This document shows, piece by piece, positions 22,461 to 32,712 of a stretch of DNA of 64,000 nucleotides (the stretch's first letter is position 1; every line of letters starts with the position of its first letter). The stretch comes from Dipteris shenzhenensis (lineage: Eukaryota > Polypodiophyta > Polypodiopsida > Gleicheniales). The DNA lies in assembly GCA_047967505.1 (NCBI GenBank), contig CM106539.1; one strand, given 5' to 3'. The notes below the pieces were generated by a model. That model had not been told where the DNA came from and did not search any database. It saw only the letters and a list, made by a program, of their open reading frames with translations. Position numbers and translations under genes: made by a program.

Positions 22461-23918
22461 CACGACTCAGACGGGACGGAGTGCTTTCACTCGGCTAGAG
22501 CGACAATGTTTCCAGGCACACTTCCAGGATCCACCAATGAAGTGCTGTCTTTTCGATACGCTAGTGCGGCCAATTGAGGACAGAGTGGAGGAGATTTGAG
22601 CGGCGGGGTCCAAGATGATTCGATGTAAGCCCTCAATTCCACATGAGATAGTACATGCAGAGTTCACCATGATACCTCTCCAAGTTGATGCCATCTTTCA
22701 GACAATGGCATTCATCCACATAGCTTGGGGCTTACCTCACTAGAGACTTTCGAGGCTGGCCCTGGAGTCATCCAGACGACTAGTAGAGGGTGGGGAGACA
22801 CATGGTATGCACGTATATCCACATGGCTTGCCAGGCACGGTATCTAGATGGATAGACTTCCCCCCTTTCAATACAACATGGATGCGCCTCTTGAGTTGAT
22901 CCCATTAGATGAGATCAACTGTATCATAGGGCTAGATCTCCTCCAGCTTCATACCTCTTGGACTTAGAGAGGGGATCAAGAGCTCCCTACCAAGATCGAG
23001 TTCTACCACGACCACTTCTTGAGAGTATCGGAGAAGGGATTCATCATCAGACCCTAGTATCTCGAGGACAGAGGAGTCTCACATGCACTGAGGATTGGCA
23101 TCTATCCGAGACCCCAGTATCTCGAGCACAGAGGAGTCTCACATGCACTGAGGATTGCCATTGGACAGATGCCCATCAGTTGAGGATCAAGGCAGGGAGA
23201 GGTGCATGTATATCCAGAGAGCAGAGGATCTACATGCTATGTACGTTGGGGGCGGTTGAGATCTTTGTGCTTGCCCACCCTACTATGAGACCTGGGGACC
23301 CTACCACTATCTCTACCTGGAGGGGAGTGGCTTCGGTTCACGATCACGACTGATCTATTTCCATGACCAAGTCTGCGGTTCTATCTGATGGAGATGTGCC
23401 GGCGCAGGGAGACACTACTACGACATATTAGAGAGCAGCAGGAGGCGGCTAGGCCACATGGCACATAGGTTGACTAGGCACAGCGACATGTCACAGACTT
23501 TTATACACTTGAGTCAGCTCCAGGATGCATCGGAGTAGAGAAGGAGGAGCTAGCTAATATGAGGGCAGCTTGGATGAGTAGAGAGAGCCGACACGGTGCT
23601 GCCAAGAGGAGGACGCAGAGACCACGTGCGAGACAGAGCTGCCCAGAGAACATTCTATTAAGATCCGACCTATCACAACTTTCCTCAAGGGGGATTGACA
23701 GAGATGAGGGGTCACTTTGGACATAGCCCAGAGAGTTAAGAGATGGAGGAGACCGCGTCCCCCGCCACAACAACTCGATAGATGCAGATATGAGATATTT
23801 TCACAGCTCACCAGAGAGCCATCACTGTGCTGGGCTTCAATTTCTGAGTCCCAGCTCTGAGATTGACTCGACTTGATTCAGTTTGTACTTGATTGATTAG
23901 GATTTTGCTATCATAGAT
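22461..23918 (+). pseudogene. LINE-3 ORF2 C-terminal part, heavily degraded
   Basis: It corresponds to the thumb and zinc-binding region of LINE-2, but only fragments are readable. The zinc motif region near 23200-23290 keeps M-L-C-T-L-G without the downstream H and C. A roughly 58 bp unit (ACCCCAGTATCTCGAG...GAGGATTG) is tandemly duplicated at about 23048-23155. The rest holds no recognisable domain. Confidence 0.55.
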
Positions 23919-24035
23919 TAGTACTCAGCAAGGGCCCTAGCGCGCCCTTTATTCCAGCCCACTGCGGCTTGTATGAGTCTACTTTTTTGTGCACTTTGTC
24001 CCATAGGCCTACGAGGCCTCCCGTGGATGTTAATA

Positions 24036-24077
<42 letters not shown>
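23919..24077 (+). promoter_or_regulatory. LINE-3 3' tail with stem-loop and (CT)n
   Basis: The tail carries AGCAAGGGCCCTAGCGCGCCC, a perfect stem-loop AGGCCT-ACG-AGGCCT-like (stem 24005-24010 with 24014-24019), GTTAATACATC and about 39 bp of CT dinucleotides (24039-24077). The same architecture occurs at the ends of all other LINE copies in the window. Confidence 0.8.
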
Positions 24078-24085
<8 letters not shown>

Positions 24086-25292
24086 CGCATTTCATTTCCT
24101 ATTTTGTGCTTTGTTTCATCCTTTTCTCTTTCGAAGTTTTTGTTGTTTGGTTGGGATTTCAAAGTTTAGTAAGCACTAGGGTTTACCCAAGAGATTCTGA
24201 AATCTTTCGAGACCCAGATGGCAGCTTATGCTTGGATAGTGATGAGAACATAAGCATGGCTTTGCTTGCTGAGTTATGCTATTTTTTATTAAATTTTGTC
24301 TAAATTTGCTTAGAAACTTCCTACACGCACGCACACGCACACACACACGCACATGAAGATTGGTGGTAGAAACATAAGTTCTACACTTTCAACGTGCTCT
24401 TTTGGCTGAGTTCTGGCATCATCTTGCGCTACTTCCTCCTTGGCTTCCCGGGGACCTCTTTGGGACAATATCATCAGAATATGTCATTGTTATGTCCTCC
24501 AATTGAGTGATAATAGAGTCTATTTCTCTTAGGCTCTTATTTTGGTTCTATCCTAAGTTCTGAATACTATTGCATTAGATATTTAGCATTACTAGAATAC
24601 AAAAATATGCTAGATGCTTAGCCATTGTAGGGGGTGATTCTTATTTGCACCCATGCGGCCTGGTTTCTATGTTCCTTCTCTCTTTTGTTGTAAGTTTCAA
24701 ACTTTGTGTGAATTGTGGAGCTTATTATGGTTTATATCTTTCAGTTTAAGGCTATTAATGCCATGTGTTAATTGAATAAACCATTGGAATTACGCTTTGT
24801 TAAAGCATGACTCTAATTGGAGTTAGCATTGTCTGTCCATGCGCTACTGTCACAATCAGTTTCCAGGTCTGTTCCATCACTCTCTTAAACTCACAATCAA
24901 GAACTGATAGAAAAACAATGTAGGCACATCAATCCTCCACCAATCTCAAACAAAAGACCACGATAGGTGCCCAACAAATAGGAATTGAAGTTGCAGCTGT
25001 GGGTAGGATGCAATGGCTCCAATGGATTCAGAACCGGAATCCAAATGAGAATGCTGAAAAATGGAATCTTGTTCGATATGGCTCATGATGTCAAGTACTT
25101 TCTACTAACCATAGCAGATCACGGGAGTAGCACCACAGAGTTTCCTCCCAGCCAAATCCTGTTGAAGCGTGAGAGCTCTTAGAGAGTCGAAATCCAAAAA
25201 AAATCACACGTGAAAGAACATTCTCCTTCTCTCACTAACTCCAACAAGCCCCATCTCCCTAGATGGATCTAGATGCCACATGTCATCATCAT
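24078..25292. other. No certain gene; one exon-like block
   Basis: Mostly AT-rich sequence with a (CA)n-like tract at about 24325-24352. Around 24180-24272 a short frame reads RDSEIFRDPDGSLCLDSDEN and could be an exon, but the flanking splice signals are weak. The part above about 24840 may belong to the gypsy-2 LTR, whose outer end I could not fix. Confidence 0.35.
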
Positions 25293-25551
25293 AGGGCCTT
25301 CCTAATGCATCTTTTCACCCCTCTCTTGGGATACTTTAATTTCCTTTGCCCCTAGGCACATTTCTTGCATTAGGCCCTCAGCCTTCGATCCACCTAGTCT
25401 GGTGCTATCAGCCCTCACCTAGGACCTTGACATTAATTCCCTCTCGATCATTTACATGAAGCGCAAACAGATATATTACAAACATAGATCCTTTAAGGGA
25501 AATGTCGACTGATTCTTCCGAGGTCGTGCTACCTCGGCTAGAGCGTAACAA
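25293..25551 (-). repeat. gypsy-2 LTR segment, downstream (3') copy
   Basis: This segment (CCTTCCTAATGCATC to GAGCGTAACA in plus reading) matches 30162-30344 plus 34665-34738. On the minus strand it begins TGTTACGCTC at 25551. The other LTR end is uncertain because the second copy is truncated near 30162, so the full LTR may extend below 25293. Confidence 0.8.
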
Positions 25552-25554
25552 TTC

Positions 25555-26362
25555 TTCCCTCTTCAGACATCAGCGTCCTCGATGATAAAGTCTGGGAACA
25601 CTCTCCACAACTGGTATACGGATTCCTAGGTAGCTTCTGATAGAGGCTGACCATGCCATGCAACCAACACCGTGGGTATCTTCCGATTTCGCACTTGCAT
25701 TGTTCCTTGGTCCAGGATTCTTGTTGGTTTGCGTCTTGCATTATCCTCTATCTCCTGAAACAAAACCACACCTTTGATTAGTGAGTCACTGTATGCAAAA
25801 ATTTCTTTAAACGAGAAACATGAAACACTGGGTGCACCTTGCAACCCTGTGGCAATTCTAATTTATAGGCTACCTTGCCTATTCTTTTTAGAATTAACCA
25901 CGGCCCACAGTATCGAGGTGATAACTTAGCACACTCTCCTGAAGTCAACGACTTCGAGTGCGAAGGAACTCTGAGAAAAACTTTTTCTCCTTCCTTAAGT
26001 TCTCTTATAGACCGGTTTTCATCCGCATACGCCTTGGTTCTATCCATAGCATGGCGGATATTAGCTCTCGCAAGTGCTAGCATCTCCCGCATTTGAACCA
26101 CAAAGTTCGCGGCACTAGGCACTTTTTGAGGTACTCCAACTATAGTTGGATTTACTGGTCTATAACCATAGTTCAGCTCAAACGGACTGAACCCTGTAGA
26201 GGAATGTTCTCTATCATTGTAGGCAAACTCTAACAATGGCAACCACTTGTCCCATGTATGTTGCCTCAATGACACATATGCCCTCAGCATATCCTCTAAA
26301 GTCTGGTTGACTCTCTCCGTCTGACCATCCGTTTTAGGATGATCTCCACTACTCATTCCCAA
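25555..26362 (-). pseudogene. gypsy-2 integrase C-terminal half and chromodomain
   Basis: The frame 25778-26362 (194 aa) starts near HPKTDGQTERVNQTLEDML, which contains the third catalytic-residue region. It continues to FAYNDREHSSTGFSPFEL and the C-terminal motifs EGEKVFLRVPS, LSPRYCGPWLILKRIGKVAY and HPVFHVSRLKKF. The chromodomain-like segment follows in another frame (25626-25844: RILDQGTMQVRNRKIPTVLV then W), broken by a stop before a final W-R-V-F-P-D-F. It joins the upstream integrase frame after a frameshift near 26365. Confidence 0.82.
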
Positions 26363-26370
26363 CTCAGTCC

Positions 26371-27465
26371 TTAGTATCTCAAATACCGCTGTCCAAAAAT
26401 GACCGGTAAATCTGACCTGTCTGACACTATGGATCTAGGCAATCCATGCAGATAAAATATATGTCTAATAAACAAATCCGCCACTTGCGGGGCACTAACA
26501 GACTCTCTAGTCGGAATGAAGTGAGCCATCTTGGTTAGACGATCAACCACCACAAGGATAGAATCATACCCTCCTTGTGTCGTAGGCAGCCCTACAATAA
26601 AGTCCATGGAAATGCTCTCCCACTTACTTAGTGGTATCTCCAAGGGCTGTAAAAGTCCGGGTGGCTTCACCCGCTCGGCCTTACTTATCTGACACGAAAA
26701 ACACTGTGTCACATATTCATGAATATGCTTTTTCATCTTTGGCCAAAAGAAATCTCGCTTTACGAGATCATATGTCTTCTCGACTCCTGGATGTCCCGCA
26801 CACGGGCTATCATGGCACTGTCGAATGACTCTCTGCCTGAGATCATTCTGACTAGGTACTACAACCTTGCCATTTCTTTTCAGCATACCATCCCTTATGG
26901 TATATCTTGCATATGTTTGGCCTTTTCTGGATGCCAGGTCATCCTTTTCTTCCCCGGGTCTAAACACATGAGCTTTAGGCCATAAGCTCTGGACAAACTC
27001 GTCCACCTTTTGAGTTTCTCTAATCTCGGTCATTAGAGCACTCTCTAATACCGTAAAACTCATATTGTGCATAATGCGAGACAATGCATCAGCAACCTTA
27101 TTATCTTTTTCTCTTCGGTACCGAATTGTCAAATTAAACTTCTGCATGAGCTCTGCCCACCTAGCTTGGCGGCCCCTCAAGTCAGGATGTTTACAAAAAT
27201 GTTTCAGAGTATCATGATCCACATCCACATAAAACTCTGAACCATACAAATAATGCCTCCATGTTTTCAAAGCATGGATAACAGCATTCAACTCTAATTC
27301 ATGAGTTTGCCAATTCCTTTGAGAGGGAGAAAGCTTCTTGCTTTCAAAGGCTACTGGCCTTCCCTCTTGAAGGAGAACTGCTCCTACCGCAATGCCACTT
27401 GCATCGGTTTTCAGGAACAACGGTTTCTGGGGATCAACTATTTTCAACACCGGTCCTGTGACCAC
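26371..27465 (-). pseudogene. gypsy-2 RNase H and integrase N-terminal half
   Basis: A 364-residue frame. RNase H lies at about residues 10-130: LFLKTDASGIAVGAVLLQEG, VAFESKKLSPSQRNW, HELELNAVIHALKTWRHYLYG, DHDTLKHF, ending KVADALSR. The integrase zinc finger follows at about 215-265 (H-x4-H in HDSPCAGH, and C-x2-C in TQCFSCQISK). The catalytic core starts with SISMDFIVGLPTTQGGYDSI and VVDRLTKMAHFIPT, then IVSDRSDL. After that point the frame is lost. Confidence 0.87.
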
Positions 27466-27523
27466 AGCTTGTTTTATGGTGTTACAACTTTCTTGTTGAT
27501 TCTGTCCCCATATAAAAGGTACT

Positions 27524-28198
27524 TTATCTGAGCCTTGAGGTCAGATCAGTCAATGGCGATACTATTTCGGAATATCCTTTGATATGCCTTCGATAAAATT
27601 GGACAAATCCCAAGAATGATCGCAAAGCGGTCAGACTCTGAGGGATTGGCCAAGTCAATATCGCAGCCACTTTCTTTGGGTCCATTTCTACTCCCTCTGG
27701 AGTAATTATGAATCCTAAATATTCAAGCCTAACCATACACAGTATAGTTTTCTTTTTATTTACATAAAGACTGGCTTTCCTCAAAGTACTGAACACTATT
27801 CTTAAGTGTTCACGATGCTCAGTAATACTTTTACTGAATACCAAAATATCGTGAATAAAATGTTCTACAAACTTTTCGATATACGGACGTAGTAAATCGT
27901 TCATAAGCATGACGAATGTAGCTGGAGCATTGGTAAGTCCGAAGGGCATTACCAAAAACTCATAATGACCAAACTTGCTTCTGAAAGCAGTTTTGTGCAC
28001 ATCCTTGGATCTAATCCGGATCTGATGGTAGCCACACTTAAGATCTATCTTGCTGAAAATCACGGCTCCATGTAATGCATCTAGCAAATCATCAATCCAA
28101 GCCATCGGATACCTATGCTTAACAGTGATATTATTCAATGCTCTGTAATCTATACAGAGGCGAAACGTATCATCCTTTTTCTTCTTTAAGCGAAGCAA
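27524..28198 (-). pseudogene. gypsy-2 reverse transcriptase with altered active site
   Basis: A 224-residue frame carrying FRLCIDYRALNNITVKHRYP, IFSKIDLKCGYHQIRI with the first catalytic Asp, FGLTNAPATFVMLMNDLLRP and the motif that should be Y/F-x-D-D. That site reads FIHDILVFS, with His in place of the first Asp of the pair, which should abolish polymerization. YLGFIITPEGVEM and FLGFVQFYRRHIKGY follow. The N-terminal RT part upstream of 28198 is in other frames. Confidence 0.86.
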
Positions 28199-28296
28199 AA
28201 GGTGAGAAACTTGGTTGAATCTACCCCAACTTGAGGTATTCTTCTAGTTGTCTACGCACCTCCGCCTCTTCAGTAAAACTCATTCTATAGGGAGGT

Positions 28297-29508
28297 CTAT
28301 TTACAGGTTCTGCCCTCCGGGATCAGTTCAATCTTATGCTGAATATTCGGCTCTGGAGGTAACCCATAAGGTAGTTTATCCCTAAAACAGTAAGAGAACT
28401 CCTCTGCTATAAGATTAGCCAGCTTGGCCATCTCACCACTTTGCGCAACATCAGTGCTAGCCGAAGAATCATCAACCGGCTCTACCGATGCCGTACAAAG
28501 GAATAAAAACTCTTCTTGAGCTTTTTGGATTTCCATCACGGAAACCAACGGTCCCTGAGGTACATCTTTTTCACCTCGCAAGACATAAAGCACATCATTC
28601 ATCTTGAATTGATATACGTGCTTTTTCCAATCAATGGCTGGATTCTTTCTAGAATGCCACGCCATACCCAGGGCTATATCTGCATGAGCAAGCTTAGTCA
28701 TTTCAAAATCAAGCTTCTCAGCATAGTCCTGAATACGAAGCTCCAACTCGGTAACCCTTTGGTCCCATACTTTAGTTGAACTTCCATCTGCCATCCTGAC
28801 TGTATACGCATAGTCAGATGGGTTAGTCTTTAACTTCAGCCTCTTCACGAGCTTGGAGTTAATCACATTGTGCGTTGACGTCGAGTCAAACAACACAACG
28901 ACATCATGATTGGCCACTTGCCCTTTCATCTTAATTAACTCCGTATCATTAAAGGCCGTATACCCTCTTGTTGCGGGCTTAGATAGGATGTTATCAGGTG
29001 CACTTGTTACTAGCTTAGCAACAGACACACATAACAAACAAGGTACTGACCTCTGAGAAGATCCCGCTAGCTGAATCTGCATCTGTTCCGCTCTGGGACT
29101 TCCTTGCATCTCCACATCGCATTCTGAGACTACCATCTCAGCCATCCGACGATCCTTATTTCGTGGACAATCCTTCCACTGATGAGGTTGAAGGCAACCA
29201 AAACACAAGCCTTCTCTCCTCGCTTTTTCTCTTTGCTTTGGGTTTAAGGGAGACTTTGACCAAGCCCGGGCTGCCATTGGTGTTACTTTCCTCTTCACTC
29301 CAATGGTGGTACTTGATTTAGGAGTTTCAGCTGGTTTCACCTGCTTGGCTTCACCACTTGGCTGAGAACCACTCCCTTTACTAATCCACTTCTTCTTAAA
29401 CCCAGATTTCTTCTGGTACCCATAGTGGGTTCCGACCTGTGCAAACCCACTTGGCCTGCTGCCCTTGGCATCTTCATAGTTCAAGGCTATGGCTATTGCA
29501 TCATCCAA
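28297..29508 (-). pseudogene. gypsy-2 gag C-terminus and aspartic protease
   Basis: A 403-residue frame. The basic middle region (about 30-105) precedes a nucleocapsid zinc knuckle, CFGCLQPHQWKDCP. The spacing C-x2-C-x3-H-x4-C is one short of the usual C-x2-C-x4-H-x4-C. The retropepsin core is VVVLFDSTSTHNVI (about residues 203-217); the catalytic D-S-G is D-S-T here, so the enzyme may be impaired. Downstream IALGMAWHSRKNPAIDWKKH is the usual region between protease and RT. Confidence 0.82.
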
Positions 29509-29517
29509 CGTGTTCGC

Positions 29518-30150
29518 CTACTTAGCCCGAACTTCCATTTTAATCCGATCATTCAATCCAAATATGAAATCTTTCACTTGGATTGATTGAGGTAGGGGTT
29601 CATCAACCCTCATTACGCTCTCTCGAAACTTAAAGGTGTATTTTGCCACTGACAAATTTCTCTGACGAAGGTTTCTATACTGATCCCAAGCTTGGGATGC
29701 TTCGTCAGGAGGTAAGAAGTGTTTCCTGAATTCTCTTTTAAACCCCTCCCAGGTAGTGGATGCAATACCATCTTTTTTTTGTTTAATCCACCACCGATCC
29801 GTTGCCTCACTAAACATGTGGGTGGCCTCGTGGATCTTCTTGATATCATTTCTGATTTCACAAATGGCGAACGCCTCGTCCCATTTGTGTAACCAGGTCT
29901 CAATGACATCAGAACTACGGTCATTCATCCGACCAGAATACTTTTCCGGCCTATAATTGGCAATATTAGGTACTTTAGCCTTTTAAGGCTCGACCGTATG
30001 GACACTAGACTCCGGTTCCATTGGAGCCTTTGCTTTCTTATCTTGAGAAGGTCTGGCAGACATACTGTGTATCACTCTTCTAAGTTCAAACTGCCCTGCA
30101 TTGGCCTGTAACTGTTGCGCTAATAACTGCTGCAAGGCATCCTCAAGTAA
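29518..30150 (-). pseudogene. gypsy-2 gag capsid
   Basis: The clear capsid-like part is 29518-29928: ETWLHKWDEAFAI, FSEATDRWWIKQKKDG, TTWEGFKREFRKHFLP, AWDQYRNLRQRNLSVAKYTF and SIQVKDFIFGLNDRIKMEV. It fits the retrotransposon gag family. Upstream in the same general frame to about 30150 is a Q/A-rich leader with LLEDALQQLLAQQL. A stop at 29515-29517 separates it from the next frame. Confidence 0.82.
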
Positions 30151-30161
30151 TGCAATCCTCC

Positions 30162-30344
30162 TTCCTAATGCATCTTTTCACCCCTCTCTTGGGATACTTT
30201 AATTTCCTTTGCCCCTAGGCACATTTCTTGCATTAGGCCCTTGGCCTTAGATCCACCTAGTCTGGGGCTATCAGCCCTCACCTAGGACCTTGACATTAAT
30301 TCCCTCTCGATCATTTACATGAAGCGCAAACATATATATTACAA
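30162..30344 (-). repeat. gypsy-2 LTR, upstream copy, first half
   Basis: It matches 25293-25475 closely (for example CACCTAGTCTGG.GCTATCAG). It stops at 30344 where the palindromic insertion begins, and continues at 34665. The last five bases, TACAA (30340-30344), form the left target duplication. Confidence 0.88.
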
Positions 30345-32194
30345 TGTAAACTACTCGGTGCTTTCTATCAATTCAAACAACGGATTTTGCAGAGGCATTT
30401 GAATGAGATGATTGCGAGTTGCCAAACACATATACTTGAACTTAAGAGTTTGCAATTAAGCTGGAATTAAGACTTATACAGCTTAAACACAAAGTGACAT
30501 CATTGGAGAATGCAATATGATTGAGGGGCCAAGACGCCCCCCCCCCCCCCCCTTATCCAGGCTCACTTTATTCTTGAAAATGGAGATACAAGACCAAGGT
30601 GCAATGCACCTTCCAAACTGATGAACTCAGTGAAAACCTAGGACCTAGATACAAGACTCAAGAGCATATGTACAAGGTAGACAACAAAAAGGAGGACTTC
30701 AAGCTCAGGTTTCAACTCTTGGCTTGCCCAATCCACAAGGAAGAAGCCTGCAACAATCACCACTTACATCCAACATTAGAGACAAGCACTAGTTTCTAGA
30801 AAGATAGTAGAAACAACATGAAATAGTGCTGTAAATGAGATAAACTTGACAATACAGGCTCCCTTCGTGACTTGACCCTTTTGTAGATTATAGTCCTTGA
30901 TGCCTCTGAAGCTACCTTGGGTGAGGAGAGTGTGGAAATGGGGCTGGAATGAGAACAGCTTAGAAAAACAGCCTGTAGGCTAGAGAGAGAAATCTTTTAT
31001 GGAGTGATAGCTGTAGAGAGAGAGTGCCAATGCTGATCCCAAGGGAGGAGATGTAAGAGAGGAGCTGCTGCTGTTCCAGAGGTGCACAGAAAGGCAGATT
31101 TCTGCAAGGGAAATGGGCTGGAACAGTAGAGAGAGAAATTCTCCAGTAGAGAGAGAAAGACTGCAGCAGGAGAGAGAAAGGGGCTGTGGCTGCTCCAGGC
31201 TAGGTGAAGGAGAGAGGATGCTGCTGCTGTTCCAGAAGAGCTGAGAGGGGGCAGATTTCTTTAGAGGAGGGGCTGGAACTGTAGAGAGAGAATGTGCTGT
31301 TGTAGAGAGAGAAAGTGATGCTGAGGTGAGAGAATGGCCTGGGGAGAAGCTGGCTGCACCCAAGGAGCTGGAGAGGTTCTGCTGCATCATCCAAAAGGAG
31401 GGAGAAGAAAAGTGACGAAATTTTCATGTGTGGAATGAAGGGGAGAGGCCTTCTTTTATAGGCTCAGCCCCCCCCTAGGCCTAGAGTGGAAGGTGGACAC
31501 TTGTCCCAGATTTTTGGTGGGCTGCAGTCCCAAAGAGGACAGCCCACAACCTGCCCCAAATCTACCAGATTTGGGGCCAAACACTTGGCCTGCATGCCCT
31601 GCCACTTGCCATGCATGTTGCCACATGTGTGGGACAGGTGGACTGACCTGCCAGCTCAGATTGCATGTGGCAGTCTGCCACGTGTCAACTGCCACGTGTC
31701 ACTCCCAAAAAACCCTAAAATTTCAAAGTTGTCAGAATTTAATTCTGATCGCACCCACGGGTTCCTAACAGCTTAGACTATCTATTGACGTACTCTAAGG
31801 TCATAATTGAGCCATACTGAGCTCATTTGTTTGTCGTCTTATCTTGTATCTCCATTACTCTTGGCATGCTGCCAGGCCCACACCCAAAGCTCAGGGAACA
31901 TTCTCTTGAATGGTTCCTAGGTCGGTATGCAATCTGTGCATTTGATTGGTCCCATGTTTGGGTACTCAGGTGAGGTGTGGTTTCTAGATGTCCCTCTCAA
32001 AGAGAGGCCATCACTCTTGTGGGTCACTAATGCCCATAACCCCAAGCAAGGGGGTCCACCCTCAAATGCTAGACCTAGTCCCCATTGTCCGTAACTGAAC
32101 AGAAGGAAAACATTTCATTTCTTAATAAGCATACTATTGAAAAACAAAAAGAAATAGTACCAAGCAAGTCGATACATGTTGAAGCAGGATGACA
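30345..32194 (-). repeat. Inverted LTR, left arm
   Basis: A full-length LTR read on the minus strand, from TGTCATCCTGCTTC (at 32194) to GTAGTTTACA (at 30345). It carries a TATA box (TATAAAAG on minus, 31453-31460) and a poly-C run of 16 at 30537-30552, matching a G run of 10 in the right arm. The U3 end abuts integrase coding text directly, without the PPT that should border a normal 3' LTR or the PBS of a 5' LTR. Confidence 0.9.
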
Positions 32195-32712
32195 AAGAGC
32201 AGCTGCAAATAAAAGACGGAGGGCGTTTGCAGTGAAAGAAGGCCAATGGGTCTTATTGAAATTTGAGAAAGCCCGGTTAAAAACCAAAGTGGGCACAAAG
32301 CGCATCTACTTCAAGCTATCCTTTCGATATTATGGTCCTTTTCAGGTGTTGCAGGTAATAAATGATGTCTCAGTCCGATTGAGACTTCCAGAGCATTGGA
32401 AGATCCACAATGTCTTCCACGTAAGCTTGGTGAAACCCTTCATTGGGGAACCACCTCAAGAGCCCACACTGGACGATGCACCTGAAGTAGAGGACACTGA
32501 GATCTTGTTGATCCGAGAGCAAATTATTTTGCATAACTTCACTACGGGACGTCGAGGCACGACTCGCAAAATGTATCTTTTGAAGTTCAGAGGGCTCCCA
32601 TCCACCGATGCCCAATGGGTGGACAGAGCTACATTTCAGGAGTGTCTTGAAATCCTGGATGCTTATGAGGAAGCATTTCAGTTGCGGACAACCGAATGAA
32701 AGACGGAGGGAA
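32195..32712 (+). pseudogene. Gypsy integrase C-terminus and chromodomain in the palindrome loop
   Basis: Text from about 32196 to the stop at 32699 is one open frame. It has KEGQWVLLKFEKARLKTK, FRYYGPFQVLQVINDVSVRL and HWKIHNVFHVSLVKPF (integrase C-terminal domain). It then has REQIILHNFTTGRRGTTRKM followed by YLLKFRGLPSTDAQWVDRAT, a chromodomain with the usual aromatic W. It closely resembles the end of gypsy-3 pol (61150-61600). The catalytic core is absent, so it is only the last part of pol. A polypurine tract (AAAGACGGAGGGAA, 32699-32712) borders the right LTR. Confidence 0.88.

Larger units (their letters stand above)
18051..24077 (+). mobile_element. LINE-3: nearly full-length non-LTR retrotransposon
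   Basis: It contains, in order, a C-rich 5' region (18051-18626), ORF1 with coiled coil and RRM-like domain (18627-about 19761), ORF2 endonuclease (19811-about 20505), a foreign insertion (about 20512-21062), reverse transcriptase (21196-22460), a degraded C-terminal part, a 3' tail with stem-loop (24005-24019), TTAATACATC and a (CT)n tail to 24077. The ORF1-ORF2 layout with an APE-type nuclease fits the plant L1-like group. Many stops and frameshifts make it inactive. Confidence 0.88.

Noticed and set aside
23969-24179. Frames spanning the (CT)n tail
   Set aside because: Translation of a microsatellite (Leu-Ser repeats).
31456-31776. Overlapping frames on both strands, repeated at 33131-33484
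   Set aside because: The same LTR U3 sequence in two arms; open on both strands by composition.
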